DNA of 64,000 nucleotides, taken from NCBI GenBank assembly GCA_026398255.1, contig JAPLTG010000015.1:1-64000 (forward strand), given 5' to 3'. The stretch is from Verrucomicrobiota bacterium. Lineage in GTDB: Bacteria > Verrucomicrobiota > Verrucomicrobiia > Chthoniobacterales > Terrimicrobiaceae. The position numbers were made by a program, and so were the translations under genes. The notes below the pieces were generated by a model. That model saw only the letters and a program-made list of their open reading frames with translations, was not told the origin of the DNA and did no database searches. Positions 1 to 9,779 of this stretch are shown here, one piece after another. How positions within the stretch are numbered: position 1 is the first letter of the stretch; each line of letters starts with the position of its first letter.

Positions 1-2
1 TA

Positions 3-2723
3 TGGGTTGAAAATGCTGATCCCGGAAACCTGAAACCTGAAAAGGCCAGCGATTGGAGCCAACCGGCAACCTGGACGATGGGCTTACTACAGCCCGACGA
101 TTGGCAGGCGCGCTGGATAGGTGTCAAGGAAAGCGCTTCGGCAAGTGCGGTGGAAGTCGGGCCGTTGCGGATTATCAGCGCTTCCTACCAGGCGCTCGGT
201 GGCACGCCGGCCCGCGATGTGACGGAACTGGTGTCCCGCAAGGTGAGCGGCAACAGCCTGGTTCTGGCAGTGGACAACGATGCCCTTGGCGGGGATTGCG
301 CCGGCGGCACCAAGAAGCAGTTGGTGGTGGAGTATGAACTGGCTGGCAAGCGCCAGAGCCAGCAGATTCTGGAAAACGACACGCTCAACATCAACGCTGC
401 GGTAGCGGGGGTGTCGCCGGGGGTGTGGTCCCGCCCGAGGTATTTGCGCAAATCGTTCGAGGTTGATCGGAGCGTTCACCGCGCCACAGTGTATGCGAGC
501 GCACTTGGGCTTTACCAACTGAGCCTGAATGGGCAGCGTGTGGGCGATCATCTGCTTGCTCCTGAATGGACCAATTACGGCAAGCGTGTGCAGTATCAGA
601 CTTACGACGTGACGGCACTGGTGCGCAGCGGCACCAATGCAATGGCGGCGATCTTGGGCAACGGTTGGTATTGCGGAGGCTGGCAGCGCTGGAAGAAACA
701 GCTCGCGGCCATCTACGGGACCGAGCCGTTCCTGCTGGCGCAATTGGAGATTGAATTCACCGACGGCAGCCGGCAGACGGTCGTCTCGGATGGCAGTTGG
801 CGCGGCACCACCGATGGGCCGTTGGAATTTGCCGGGATTTACGAGGGCGTTACCTACGATGCCCAGAAAGAAATGCCGGGTTGGGACGGTCCGCGGTTCG
901 ACGATTCAAGATGGGGGCCAGCGCAAGCGCAAGGCACTGATCTGAAAGTCGGAAAATTGGTCTGGCAGCGCAATGAGCCGATCCGGGCAACGCAGGAACT
1001 CAAACCCGTGGCGGTCACTGAACCAACGCCTGGCGTCTACGTCTTCGCGTTCGACCAGAATATAGCGGGCTTCTGCCGTTTCAAGTTCCGCGGAAAGGCC
1101 GGCGATACCATTGAGTTGCAATATGGTGAGATGCGCAATCTGGACGGGACGGTTTTTCTCGGAAATCTCTGCGTCATGAGTCAACACCGGATACAGTTGG
1201 ATCGCTATACATTCCGTAGCGATGGACTGGAAACCTTCCAACCCCTGTTCACATATCACGGATTCCAATACGTGGAAGTCCGGGGGCTGAGAGAGAAGCC
1301 GGACTTGGACAGCCTGATTGGAGTGGTGTTTCACAGCGACTGCCCGGAGGTCGGCCAGTTCACCTGCTCCGAACCGTTGCTGAACCGACTGGCGCAGAAC
1401 ATCCTCTGGTCGCAGCGCGCCAATTTCATGGGCGTGCCGACCGATTGCCCGCAACGCAACGAGCGCTGCGGCTACACCGGCGACGCCCAGTTCTTCATGC
1501 CGACGGCCGTCTACAACATGGACGTGGCAGCTTTCTTCAACAAGTGCCTGGTGGACCTCTGTCAGGACTCCTTCAACGAAAAGACTGGAGCATTTTCCGA
1601 CCATATGCCCGATATTCATTCCACTGGCTATGGAAATGTCGGCTGGGGTGACGCAGGTATCATATGTCCTTATATCTTTTATCGAACCTATGGAGATACG
1701 CGGCTAATACGCGATCACTACGAAGCGATGCGCCGGCACATGGAGTTCTGGATTGCACGCGGCGGCGCTGAGCTTGCGGACAAAGGCGGGGTTAGAAATT
1801 CAGACGGACCGCGTGACTGGCTCAACCTCGCAAACCCAACAAAATCGGAGGTCATCGCCACGGCCTATTTTGCCTATTTGGCCGACCTGATGACGGAGAT
1901 GGCCAGGGTGGTCGGCCGCACGGAAGACGTTGAACGCTACCGGCGAATTGCCGCGGAAACCCGCACCGCATTTGGCGCGTCTTTTATCAACGAGGATGGC
2001 AGTATCCTGGAGAGCGGCCAGACAGGATATGCGCTGGCCTTCACGATGGGACTCGTTCCCGAGTCGTTGAAGGCGAAGGTGGCAGAGAAATTTGCCGGTG
2101 AAATCAAAAAGCGTGGAGATCATCTGGCTACGGGCTTCATCGGCACGCCGCGGTTGCTGCCGGGGTTGCATCTGGCTGGACGGGATGAGGATGCCTACAA
2201 ATTGCTTCTGACCAAGACCGCTCCTTCCTGGCTCTATCCGGTATCAATCGGCGCCACGACGATCTGGGAGCATTGGGTTAGCTGGGACGGCAAGACTCCC
2301 CAAGGAGGGATGAATTCGCTCAACCACTACGCCCTCGGCGCGGTGGGAGAATATTTGTTCGGCATGGTTGGCGGCATCCAGTCGAATGCGCCGGGGTATA
2401 AGCGGATTCGGATTCAACCCGTTATTCGCGAGGGCTTGACCTGGGCCAAAACCAGCTACGATTCCATCTGCGGTAAGATTTCGACGGATTGGAAATTGGA
2501 CGGCAGCAAACTGACGCTGGACGTCACCATTCCCGCCAACACCACCGCCACCGTGTTTGTCCCGGCGAAGGATGCCTCCGCAGTGACCGAATCTGGCAAG
2601 CCCGTGACAAAAGCAGAGGGCGTGAAGTTCCTGCGCACCGAAAACGGAGCTGCCGTCTATGCTGTCGGCTCCGGAACCTACCGGTTCGAGTCTGCTCTCC
2701 CGGAAGCAGAAGAAGAGGAATAA
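3..2723 (+). CDS. GH78 alpha-L-rhamnosidase, 5'-truncated by window edge
   Basis: Family GH78 inverting enzyme removing terminal alpha-L-rhamnose, presumably exported. The frame is already open at base 3. The residues before the first ATG (78) include TWTMGLL, followed by DDWQARWIG, the usual GH78 N-terminal strand, so 78 is not the real start. By comparison with the paralog at 20379, about 105 residues including the signal peptide are missing. The (alpha/alpha)6 domain signature DCPQRNERCGYTGDAQ is near base 1443; its Asp, Glu and Asp match the conserved acidic residues of characterised GH78 enzymes. The C-terminal beta domain (TTATVFVPAKDA, TESGKP, GSGTYRF) is shared almost word for word with the GH78 at 20379. 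The protein ends in an acidic tail, EAEEEE, absent from that paralog, exactly where the sequence runs into an EF-hand gene remnant in another frame. The family assignment is secure; the terminus looks rearranged. Confidence 0.93.
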   Translation, partial: WVENADPGNLKPEKASDWSQPATWTMGLLQPDDWQARWIGVKESASASAVEVGPLRIISASYQALGGTPARDVTELVSRKVSGNSLVLAVDNDALGGDCAGGTKKQLVVEYELAGKRQSQQILENDTLNINAAVAGVSPGVWSRPRYLRKSFEVDRSVHRATVYASALGLYQLSLNGQRVGDHLLAPEWTNYGKRVQYQTYDVTALVRSGTNAMAAILGNGWYCGGWQRWKKQLAAIYGTEPFLLAQLEIEFTDGSRQTVVSDGSWRGTTDGPLEFAGIYEGVTYDAQKEMPGWDGPRFDDSRWGPAQAQGTDLKVGKLVWQRNEPIRATQELKPVAVTEPTPGVYVFAFDQNIAGFCRFKFRGKAGDTIELQYGEMRNLDGTVFLGNLCVMSQHRIQLDRYTFRSDGLETFQPLFTYHGFQYVEVRGLREKPDLDSLIGVVFHSDCPEVGQFTCSEPLLNRLAQNILWSQRANFMGVPTDCPQRNERCGYTGDAQFFMPTAVYNMDVAAFFNKCLVDLCQDSFNEKTGAFSDHMPDIHSTGYGNVGWGDAGIICPYIFYRTYGDTRLIRDHYEAMRRHMEFWIARGGAELADKGGVRNSDGPRDWLNLANPTKSEVIATAYFAYLADLMTEMARVVGRTEDVERYRRIAAETRTAFGASFINEDGSILESGQTGYALAFTMGLVPESLKAKVAEKFAGEIKKRGDHLATGFIGTPRLLPGLHLAGRDEDAYKLLLTKTAPSWLYPVSIGATTIWEHWVSWDGKTPQGGMNSLNHYALGAVGEYLFGMVGGIQSNAPGYKRIRIQPVIREGLTWAKTSYDSICGKISTDWKLDGSKLTLDVTIPANTTATVFVPAKDASAVTESGKPVTKAEGVKFLRTENGAAVYAVGSGTYRFESALPEAEEEE

Positions 2724-2740
2724 TACCAAAGTTAGCGCCC

Positions 2741-3046
2741 AAGAGAAACCCTCCGCCAAACACCCCGAACGCGAAGATCAATAAACTCAAAGCATTCGAC
2801 CTCGACGGGAACGACATCTGTCCGCGCGAGGAGTATGAGCGGGCCCACTGGCTGAACTTTGAACGATGCGACAAAAATAAAGATGGATTGCTCGATCGCA
2901 CCGAGTTCCCCGCGAATGCCATCGGCTATCACGACAAAAACAAAGATACCAAACTGGACCTCGATGAATACCAGGTGCGCTACGACGAACTCTTCCTGAT
3001 TGAAGACAAAAACAAAGACGGCGTCCTGTTTGTGGAAGAGATGTAA
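2741..3046 (+). pseudogene. 5'-truncated EF-hand protein fragment
   Basis: This frame encodes about 100 residues with four calcium-loop motifs: DLDGNDICPREE, DKNKDGLLDRTE, DKNKDTKLDLDE and DKNKDGVLFVEE. It aligns with the C-terminal two thirds of the intact EF-hand protein at 49823-50377, starting at that protein's KRTPPPNTP linker (here KRNPPPNTP). The cytoplasmic tail, transmembrane helix and start codon of the intact gene are absent. The only upstream ATG in this frame (2489) lies deep inside the GH78 gene and would give a shadow-frame N-terminus. The most economical reading is a deletion that joined the 3' end of GH78 to the 3' part of an EF-hand gene. A -1 frameshift from the GH78 frame in the purine-rich stretch 2703-2720 could still make a GH78-EF-hand fusion. 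The first loop departs from the EF consensus (N-D in place of D-G). Confidence 0.7.
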
Positions 3047-3229
3047 ACTTTGCGATCAGGGTTTGAAGCCGAAGGCCAGCTAGAGCCAAGGGACGCCGCG
3101 CCGCCGGGGTCCCAAGTTTCAGGCGCGTATGCGCCGTTTCTTGATCTTGATACAAAGGCGGCATTGCCGCGCGGGAGCACGAAGAATGGCGGCGAGGTCG
3201 TCTTTCCGATCCGCAGACTGGCCTCGCGC

Positions 3230-6200
3230 TTACCGAGGGGACAACTCCCCAAGCGACAACCTCGCGACGCCTTGGTGATCTGGGCTTGAGCGGTTTTTGG
3301 CGGAGTAGTTGCCCCACTTGAGGGCGTAGTCGAGCGTGTCGAGCAGGTAGAGGTAGTATTGGTTGTCCTTGAACTGTCCGTAGCGGGCGGTGGTGGTTTC
3401 GCCGTCGCCATAGACGGTGAGGGCGAGGTTCGCCTCCTTGTCATTCAAAGTGTAGGCGCGTATGGCCTGCTTGGCGGCACTGGCTTCGTAGGTGGGCAAC
3501 TTGCCCTCGGGCACTGGCCAACCCATGAGGTAAAAATCCCAGACATCCTTGTTCCATGGCTGTGTGGGCTTTTGCGCCCAGGTCGGCTTGTCGGTGCTGA
3601 AGAGCTCGATGCTTCCCTTGGCACTCCCGAGGTGGCCCTCTGGATACGACGACCAATAGGGTTTTTTGTCCCACTGGAGCCGGTCAAACTGGTCGCTGGT
3701 CTGGAATTTGATGCCGACCTCCAGGTTCACTGGTTCGCCGGTGCGCGGCAGTTTACCGGTGGTGTCGAGTGGCGGAATGTTTTTGAATTGGTAGCTGATG
3801 TCCATGCGCCCGTTGGCGGCGATGGAGTATGCGTATTCGACATCGAATGCATCGAGGCTTCCGGTGATATGGACCACGACGGCGTCGACTTTTTTCTCGA
3901 TGCGGATGTCTTTCAATTTCCACGCGTCGAGCAAGGGGCTCTCGTAGAGGACGGTTTTTGTAATCACAGAAGGGGTCTTCCCGATATCGGGATTGATGCC
4001 CATGAGGTGGAATTCCTCGAGTTTGAAGATGTGTGGCATCGGGCCGACGAGGGGAATGCTGGCCTCGCCGTGTTTGATGCTTTGGATGAGGCCGGTGGCG
4101 CGGTCGATCACGATGGCGAACTCCTCGCCTTGAATGGTGATCTGGCCGTTGGCCTCGACCACTTCGGGGGCGCCTTCCAGTCGCGGTGTCTCGGGTTTTG
4201 CGGGAGTTCCGAGCGTGATGTGGTAGTCATCGACGAGTTTTTTTGAGCTATCGAGGAATGACACGCCGATTTCCGTGCCGGCTTTCCAAGCGGCGGCGGG
4301 AAGTTCGATGGTGCCCTTCTCGTGAGGCTCGATGGGCGGGCAGGCGAGTTCCTGCGTTTTGCCATCGTAGATCACGCGCATCGTGACCTGGTCGAGTGTG
4401 GTGTGGTCGAAGCGGTTTTGCACCGGCAGGGAAATGGGTTTGCCGGCCTCGAATTGTGCCACCTGCGTTTCGAGCAAGCGCACCGGGCTGTAGGCTTTTT
4501 TCACATTCCAGAATTCCGGCTTCGGCCGGCGCCATTCGTCGATGATGCCCCAGCGGGATGTGCCGTAGATGTTAGGCAGCTTTTCAGAAACCGGAATTTT
4601 CGGCTGGCCTTTTACAAAGCGTCGCACGGCACCTTGGGAGGTTTTGTTGATGGGCTCGGGGCAGATTGTCATGTCGTCCGCATAGTTCCAAATTGCTGCT
4701 CCGATGCTGCCGTTGGAGGAAAAAAGAGCAGTCCACGCCTTGTCCAGGCTGCGCCCCCAGTAGTCGCGCGCATTCGGGTCGTGAATCCACAGCTCCGCCG
4801 AGTGGCCGAGCACATGCATCCACTCATCGTAGATGACAGGCATCTCTGTCTTCTCAAAATTCATGTCCCAAGTCGGGTAGTGCCAGCTTTGGATGTCGTA
4901 GCTTTTCTGCTCCGGGTCGTCCTTCACTTGATAGCTCGCCGTGAGTGCACGGGAGGGGTCGGTTTTCCGGACGAAATCGGCGGTGGTGGCGAAGTTCCTG
5001 CCGAAGACGCTCTCGTTGCACATGGACCACATGATGATCGAGGGGTGGCTGCCGTAGTTAAGAATAACCTCGCGCTGCTGGTCGATGAAGAGGTGCTCAT
5101 ATTGCGGGTCGTCGTGCATGTCGAACGACTCCCTGTTGGCCTTGCCGCAGTCCAGCACGGCCGATTCGAGGTTCACATAAAGCCCCTTCTCGTCGCACTG
5201 CTCGACGAAGCCGCTGCCTGGAGGGTAGTGCGAGGTGCGAACGAAATTCATGTTCGCCTCCTTGAAAAGATCCACATCGATGTTGTCGACCGCAGGCTCG
5301 GGCACGAAGCCCTTGAGCGGGTTCACGAGGTGGCGGTTGGCGCCGCGGAGTTTCACGACCTTGCCGTTAACGACCAGGTTCTGTTTTTCATCGAAGCGGA
5401 TATCTCGAAAACCTATGCGCTTCGAGTAAACCGCCGTCGGTTGGCCGGGCGCCTTGCTCGTGATCTCGAGGCGATACAAGCGCGGGTGCTCGGCGTCCCA
5501 AGTTTGAGGCGAGGTGACCTCCGCCTTCCAAGTGACCTGCGGCTGGTCGAGCTGGCAATCGGGCGTGGCGAGCGGGACTTCCTTGCCCTCGGGATCGAAC
5601 AGGCGAAACGAAGCGGTCGCTTTCGGGTCGGGCGTTTCCACCTGGCCGGTGACAGTGAGCGTGGCGGTTTTGCGGTCCTCCGAGAACGGCGACGAGACGA
5701 TGGGGAATTCAAAAAACGACTTCGGCCGCGCTTGCAGCGAGACACTCCTGACGAGCCCGCCGATCGCGCGGAGGCGCTTGCCATTAAAAGCGATGTCCTT
5801 GCTGAGGTCGGTGATTTCGAGCGCGATCCAGGCCTCCTGCCCGGGAGTCACCACCGAGGTAATGTCGCACTCCCACGGCGTCCAGCCACCCTGATGCTCG
5901 GTGATGAATTTTCCATTCACCCAAACCTTCGTGAATTCGTGCGCACCCTCAAAGCGGAGGCGGATTTTTTGGCCTGCAAAGTCTGTGGGAATCGTGACCT
6001 TGCGCATGTAGGCCATCCGGATGTTCTCCTTGATCGGATGTCCCTCGCGGAACACATCCCCCGGCACCGGCATCGTCTTCCAACCCTTCGGCTCGGCGAG
6101 CTCCTTCCAGAACCCCTCCGGCGCGGGAATCTGAAAATGCCAGGTGCCATCGAGCGAAACATCGGCATCCCCCACCCCGTCGAGTTTCTCGAGCGGAGAG

Positions 6201-6292
6201 CCGTGCGAGAAAAAGGCGAAAGCGGAGAGTTGAAGAAAAACGAACGGCCAGCGGAGGCAGTTCCCAAGGCGGGCAAAGGCGAGGTCGATCAT
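3230..6292 (-). CDS. GH2 family glycosidase (beta-galactosidase-like), exported
   Basis: Retaining GH2 exo-glycosidase (beta-galactosidase, glucuronidase or mannosidase type; specificity not readable), about 1020 residues. The start at 6292 is chosen over 6325 because it places a signal peptide first (MIDLAFARLG, then a hydrophobic FVFLQLSAFAF core). Order: N-terminal sugar-binding sandwich (about 35-190; LDGTWHFQ, FTKVWVNGKF), immunoglobulin-like domain (200-300), TIM barrel (300-600) and C-terminal beta domains. The acid/base Glu is in SMCNES (about E427) and the nucleophile candidate is in VIYDEWMH (about E490). It is the only sizeable gene on the minus strand and diverges from the GH2 gene at 6608; a motif match at 6422-6436 faces it. 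The last residues run into a GC-rich stretch before the TAA at 3230, so the extreme C-terminus may not be native. Confidence 0.9.
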   Translation of the reverse strand: MIDLAFARLGNCLRWPFVFLQLSAFAFFSHGSPLEKLDGVGDADVSLDGTWHFQIPAPEGFWKELAEPKGWKTMPVPGDVFREGHPIKENIRMAYMRKVTIPTDFAGQKIRLRFEGAHEFTKVWVNGKFITEHQGGWTPWECDITSVVTPGQEAWIALEITDLSKDIAFNGKRLRAIGGLVRSVSLQARPKSFFEFPIVSSPFSEDRKTATLTVTGQVETPDPKATASFRLFDPEGKEVPLATPDCQLDQPQVTWKAEVTSPQTWDAEHPRLYRLEITSKAPGQPTAVYSKRIGFRDIRFDEKQNLVVNGKVVKLRGANRHLVNPLKGFVPEPAVDNIDVDLFKEANMNFVRTSHYPPGSGFVEQCDEKGLYVNLESAVLDCGKANRESFDMHDDPQYEHLFIDQQREVILNYGSHPSIIMWSMCNESVFGRNFATTADFVRKTDPSRALTASYQVKDDPEQKSYDIQSWHYPTWDMNFEKTEMPVIYDEWMHVLGHSAELWIHDPNARDYWGRSLDKAWTALFSSNGSIGAAIWNYADDMTICPEPINKTSQGAVRRFVKGQPKIPVSEKLPNIYGTSRWGIIDEWRRPKPEFWNVKKAYSPVRLLETQVAQFEAGKPISLPVQNRFDHTTLDQVTMRVIYDGKTQELACPPIEPHEKGTIELPAAAWKAGTEIGVSFLDSSKKLVDDYHITLGTPAKPETPRLEGAPEVVEANGQITIQGEEFAIVIDRATGLIQSIKHGEASIPLVGPMPHIFKLEEFHLMGINPDIGKTPSVITKTVLYESPLLDAWKLKDIRIEKKVDAVVVHITGSLDAFDVEYAYSIAANGRMDISYQFKNIPPLDTTGKLPRTGEPVNLEVGIKFQTSDQFDRLQWDKKPYWSSYPEGHLGSAKGSIELFSTDKPTWAQKPTQPWNKDVWDFYLMGWPVPEGKLPTYEASAAKQAIRAYTLNDKEANLALTVYGDGETTTARYGQFKDNQYYLYLLDTLDYALKWGNYSAKNRSSPDHQGVARLSLGELSPR

Positions 6293-6421
6293 AAGCGATT
6301 TATCATTGGGACATGGGACGATCATCTGGGGAAAAGAGTTCCTGCAGCGCCTTCGGGGGCTTTTTTGGCACCCACTGTGCCGGAGGCCATCGCCTCTGTC
6401 ATTAAGGCCATTTCGGATTCT

Positions 6422-6436
6422 GGCAACCTAGCCATT
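6422..6436 (-). promoter_or_regulatory. Candidate operator, motif copy A
   Basis: On the minus strand this reads AATGGCTAGGTTGCC, preceded by TTGGCTG. It shares the TGGCYAGGNTG core with intergenic sites near 6533, 37867 and 49708. It lies about 130 bp upstream of, and points toward, the minus-strand GH2 gene. Unlike the other copies, its left half is a direct rather than inverted repeat of the core. A regulatory role is inferred. Confidence 0.4.
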
Positions 6437-6524
6437 CAGCCAATTTTTTCGGAGCAAGATTATTCCCTTTTGCGAGTTTCGATGCGGTTTTTAGAGATGG
6501 CAGCGAGGCCCGGCACTTTCCATT

Positions 6525-6552
6525 TAGCCAAATGGCTAGGATGACTAGGATG
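6525..6552 (+). promoter_or_regulatory. Candidate operator, motif copy B (inverted repeat)
   Basis: TAGCCA-AA-TGGCTA is a perfect 6-bp inverted repeat with a 2-bp centre, continuing into GGATGAC. CTAGGATG then repeats 9 bp further on (6536-6543 and 6545-6552). It lies about 60-80 bp upstream of the GH2 start at 6608. The arrangement suits a dimeric repressor or activator; no regulator gene is in the window. Confidence 0.45.
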
Positions 6553-6607
6553 CCTTTGCTGCTAGATTTTTCTTTTTTCCACTCCCACGAATCAGATCCC
6601 TTTCAAA

Positions 6608-9600
6608 GTGAAAACAAAATCCCCGATGCCCCCATTCAGACTCCTTTTTTTAGCATGCCTTTTTGTGCTCGCAGCAACCCAGGCGGGCTTCTGCGGGTCG
6701 AGTGCTGACGACGCCCGGGAGCGAGTTCGACTCTCCGAGGATTGGGCTTTTCACCTCGGTGAGGCGCCTGGTGCGGAGGTGCCGGGGTTTGACGATTCCA
6801 AGTGGCGGAAACTGGATGTGCCACACGACTGGAGCATCGAGCAGCCCTACGATCCCAAGATGCCCGGGGGCTCGTCTGTCGGCTACCTTCCTGGCGGCAT
6901 CGGTTGGTATCGCAAATCGTTCACGCTTCCCGAATCGGACAAGGGCAAGGAAATCGCCATCGATTTTGACGGTGTCTATATGGACAGCCAAGTATGGATC
7001 AATGGGCACCTGCTGGGTAAGCGCCCGAATGGATATGTGGGTTTCCGCTACGACCTCACGCCCTACCTGAAATACGGCAGCGAGAAAAACCACATTGCCG
7101 TCCGTGCCAATGTCGAACCGAGTGGCAGCCGCTGGTATCCGGGGGCCGGCATCTATCGGAATGTCTGGCTCGTGAAAATGAACCCGATCCATGTCGCGCA
7201 TTGGGGCACGGCGGTGACGAAGCCGGAGGTTACGAAGGAAAAGGCCACTGTCCGCCTGCGCACGGAGGTGGAAAACAAATCCGCCGAGGCCTCGGAGGTG
7301 AAGCTCACTTCTGTGATTCTCGACCAAAAAGGCAACGAGGTGGCCAAGGCGGAATCCAAGCAACGCATCGCGGCGGGCGGGATGCAGGAATTTGACCAGC
7401 AATTTGTCGTCGCCAATCCCCTCCTCTGGTCCCCTGACTCTCCTGATCTGTATCAAGTGGTGTCCACAGTCCAGGCGGGCGGCAAGACTCTGGATCAATA
7501 CACGACGCCACTGGGCATCCGGACTTGCGAATTCACAGCCGACCGGGGGTTTTTGCTGAACGGGGAACGCGTCGATATCAAAGGCGTTTGTATGCACCAC
7601 GACTTCGGCGCGCTCGGGACCGCCATTTCCGACCGGGCCTTGGAGCGTCAACTTGAAATCCTGCGCGAGATGGGCTGCAACGCCATCCGCACGAGTCACA
7701 ATCCGCGCGAGCCGGAATTCTATGCGATGTGCGACCGCATGGGCTTCATGGTCATGAATGAGGCCTTCGATGTCTGGGAACAGAAAAAACTCGGCAATGA
7801 CTACCATAAGTATTTCAAGGAGTGGCATGAGCGGGATTTGACCAGCATGGTCCGCCGCGACCGCAATCATCCCTGCGTGATCCTCTGGAGTGTGGGAAAT
7901 GAAGTCAATGAACAGCACAAACAGGATTTTCCCGGCCAACGACCCCAGCCGTGCGGCCACGGCGGCCTGCAATTCTCCAGAGGCCTGCGAGAAAAATGGC
8001 ATCACGGCCGCGCTGGATGTCTATGGCCAAAATTACGCCCTCGAAACCTTCGAAAAATACAAAGGCAAAAAACCCCTCATCGGCTCGGAGAATGCAACCA
8101 ACTTCACGACGCGGGATAGTTATTCTTATGAGATCGTGAAAGATAAGGGCCTCACAATGGCATTCCAGAACATTAAGAATAACAGCGAATGCACCGGATA
8201 CGGGAGATTCTGGGGAAATGATCGCACGGATCACACCCTCATGACGCTGAGAAAATCGCCGTGGGTCGCAGGTCAATTTGCTTGGACCGGGTTTGATTAT
8301 CTTGGCGAGTGTTTCCCTTTTCACTGGCCTGTCCGCAATGGCTTGTTTGGCATCATCGATCTGGCCGGATTTCCCAAGGACTCTTACTATATCTACCAAG
8401 CGGATTGGACGGATGAGCCTTCCATTCATATCATTCCGCAAAGCTGGAACTTCTCCCAATACTTTCTCGCGCCGATTCCTGTTTGGGTCTACAGCAACTG
8501 CGAGGAAGTGGAGTTGTTTGTGAACAACCGCTCCCTTGGGGTAAAAAAAATAAACCGCAGCGAGACACTTCATGCGGAGTGGCTTGTGAAATATGAAGCC
8601 GGCGAGTTGAAGGCGGTGGGCAGAACCAATGGCCAGATCGTATGCACGGACATCGTGCGAACCTCAGGCGAGCCGGCGGGGCTCGAAGTGCTCGCTGACC
8701 GAACTGAAATCGCTGCAGACGGCACGGATCTGAGCTTTCTGGAAGTCCGCTTGGTGGACAAAAATGGCGTGACCTGTCGAGACTCGGATCGGGCGATTCG
8801 CGTTACCATCGAAGGCGCCGGCACGTTGGCAGGCATTGACAATGGGAGCGCCAGCAACCACTCGCCTTTCAAGGGAAACCAGGTCGAAACATGTTACGGT
8901 CGCGCACTGGTGATTCTGAAATCGACAAAGAAGGCAGGTGCTATGCAAGTGAAGATATCCGCCGACGGGGTGAAAGCCGCCACGGCAACGATTGCGACGC
9001 TTTCCCCCGAAGACGCACGCCTCGCCGAGGTGGCGATGAATCGTGATAAGGCTCGTAGGGACAGGAATAAAAAAAACAGCCGTCACCACTTGGCAAAGAT
9101 CGCGAAGGTTCCACAGGTGGAGAATTTGGTTTCCGGAAAAACAGCGACAGCCTCCTCATTCAACGGCGGCAGTGGCGTGCTCACCGTGGCTCCGGTTTTC
9201 AAGCACGGTCTTGGCCAACACGCGGACTCGGTGGTCGCCTCGCGGAGTAAAAAGCCCCCGACATGGTCCGAAATGGATGCTCGCCGCGTCATTGTCGACG
9301 AGGCCAAGCGCCAAGGAGTTACATTTATCCTGGATGGCAAGCTACCAATAGTTGAAGGCATCCGCTCGTCCCGCGACGGCAAAGCCTCTTCCGAGGATGC
9401 GACTTCAGCCCCACCCGGCCCCCTTGTGTTCGATGGCGTGGATCAAACGGGAAAGATCGTCTTTGAGATCCTCACCAGCGAGGATGTCCCCGACCGGACG
9501 GATAATACAGACCGCATCACCGACTTCCTTGCTGCGGCACAAAAGCTTGCTGAGGAACTGAAAACAAAGTCCGGCGACTATGTAGCCGGAGTTTTCTATG

Positions 9601-9698
9601 ACCCTTTGACAGCAAAAGGAACCGTTGCGGATGAAGAACCCCTCCGAGCGCAGGTGCGAGACTTCATTGCATGGCTCAAGAAGGAAAAAAAATCTTAA
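6608..9698 (+). pseudogene. GH2 beta-galactosidase-like gene, frameshifted
   Basis: Two overlapping frames together make one GH2 enzyme. 6608-about 7935 encodes a signal peptide (FRLLFLACLFVLAATQA), the sugar-binding domain (VPHDWSIE, VWINGHLLG), the immunoglobulin-like domain and the barrel up to the acid/base motif SVGNEVNEQ (E432). From about 7925 a +1 frame continues with NDPSRAATAACNSPEA, DVYGQNY and the nucleophile motif IGSENATN, then C-terminal beta domains and a roughly 180-residue tail I do not recognise (9110-9698). At the switch the homologous text lacks about 15 residues normally found between acid/base and DPSR, so this is probably a deletion plus frameshift. The start is GTG at 6608; ATG at 6626 is an alternative. 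A sequencing error cannot be excluded, since both halves keep conserved motifs. Confidence 0.8.
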
Positions 9699-9779
9699 GT
9701 AATTTTAAAATAAGAAAAATCCGATTTTATGAAAACACCAACCTCCCCACGGATCGGGCTCACGACTTTAGGAATCACC

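Larger units (their letters stand above)
6293..6607. other. Divergent intergenic region between two GH2 genes
   Basis: A 315-bp region separating the start codons of two divergently oriented GH2 genes. I see no coding sequence in it. It carries two oppositely oriented copies of the TGGCYAGGNTG motif, one facing each gene (6422-6436 on minus, 6525-6552 on plus), and an AT-rich pyrimidine tract (6566-6580) just before the + strand gene. The layout suggests a shared control region; promoter boxes cannot be assigned confidently by eye. Confidence 0.6.

Noticed and set aside
3050-3289. 79-codon + strand frame after the EF-hand remnant
   Set aside because: Overlaps the 3' end of the GH2 gene, has no leader or known motif and is GC-rich; possibly part of a dispersed non-coding repeat (contains a GGCGC-GTAT-GCGCC hairpin at 3122-3135), but I cannot support a gene or terminator.
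4322-6544. 740-codon + strand frame antisense to the GH2 gene
   Set aside because: Shadow of the minus-strand GH2 frame; the composition is that of reversed codons and no domain motif appears, whereas the minus frame has all GH2 motifs.
6650-8005. 451-codon minus-strand frame
   Set aside because: Lies wholly opposite the GH2 gene at 6608 and reads as mirror codons; no homology motifs.
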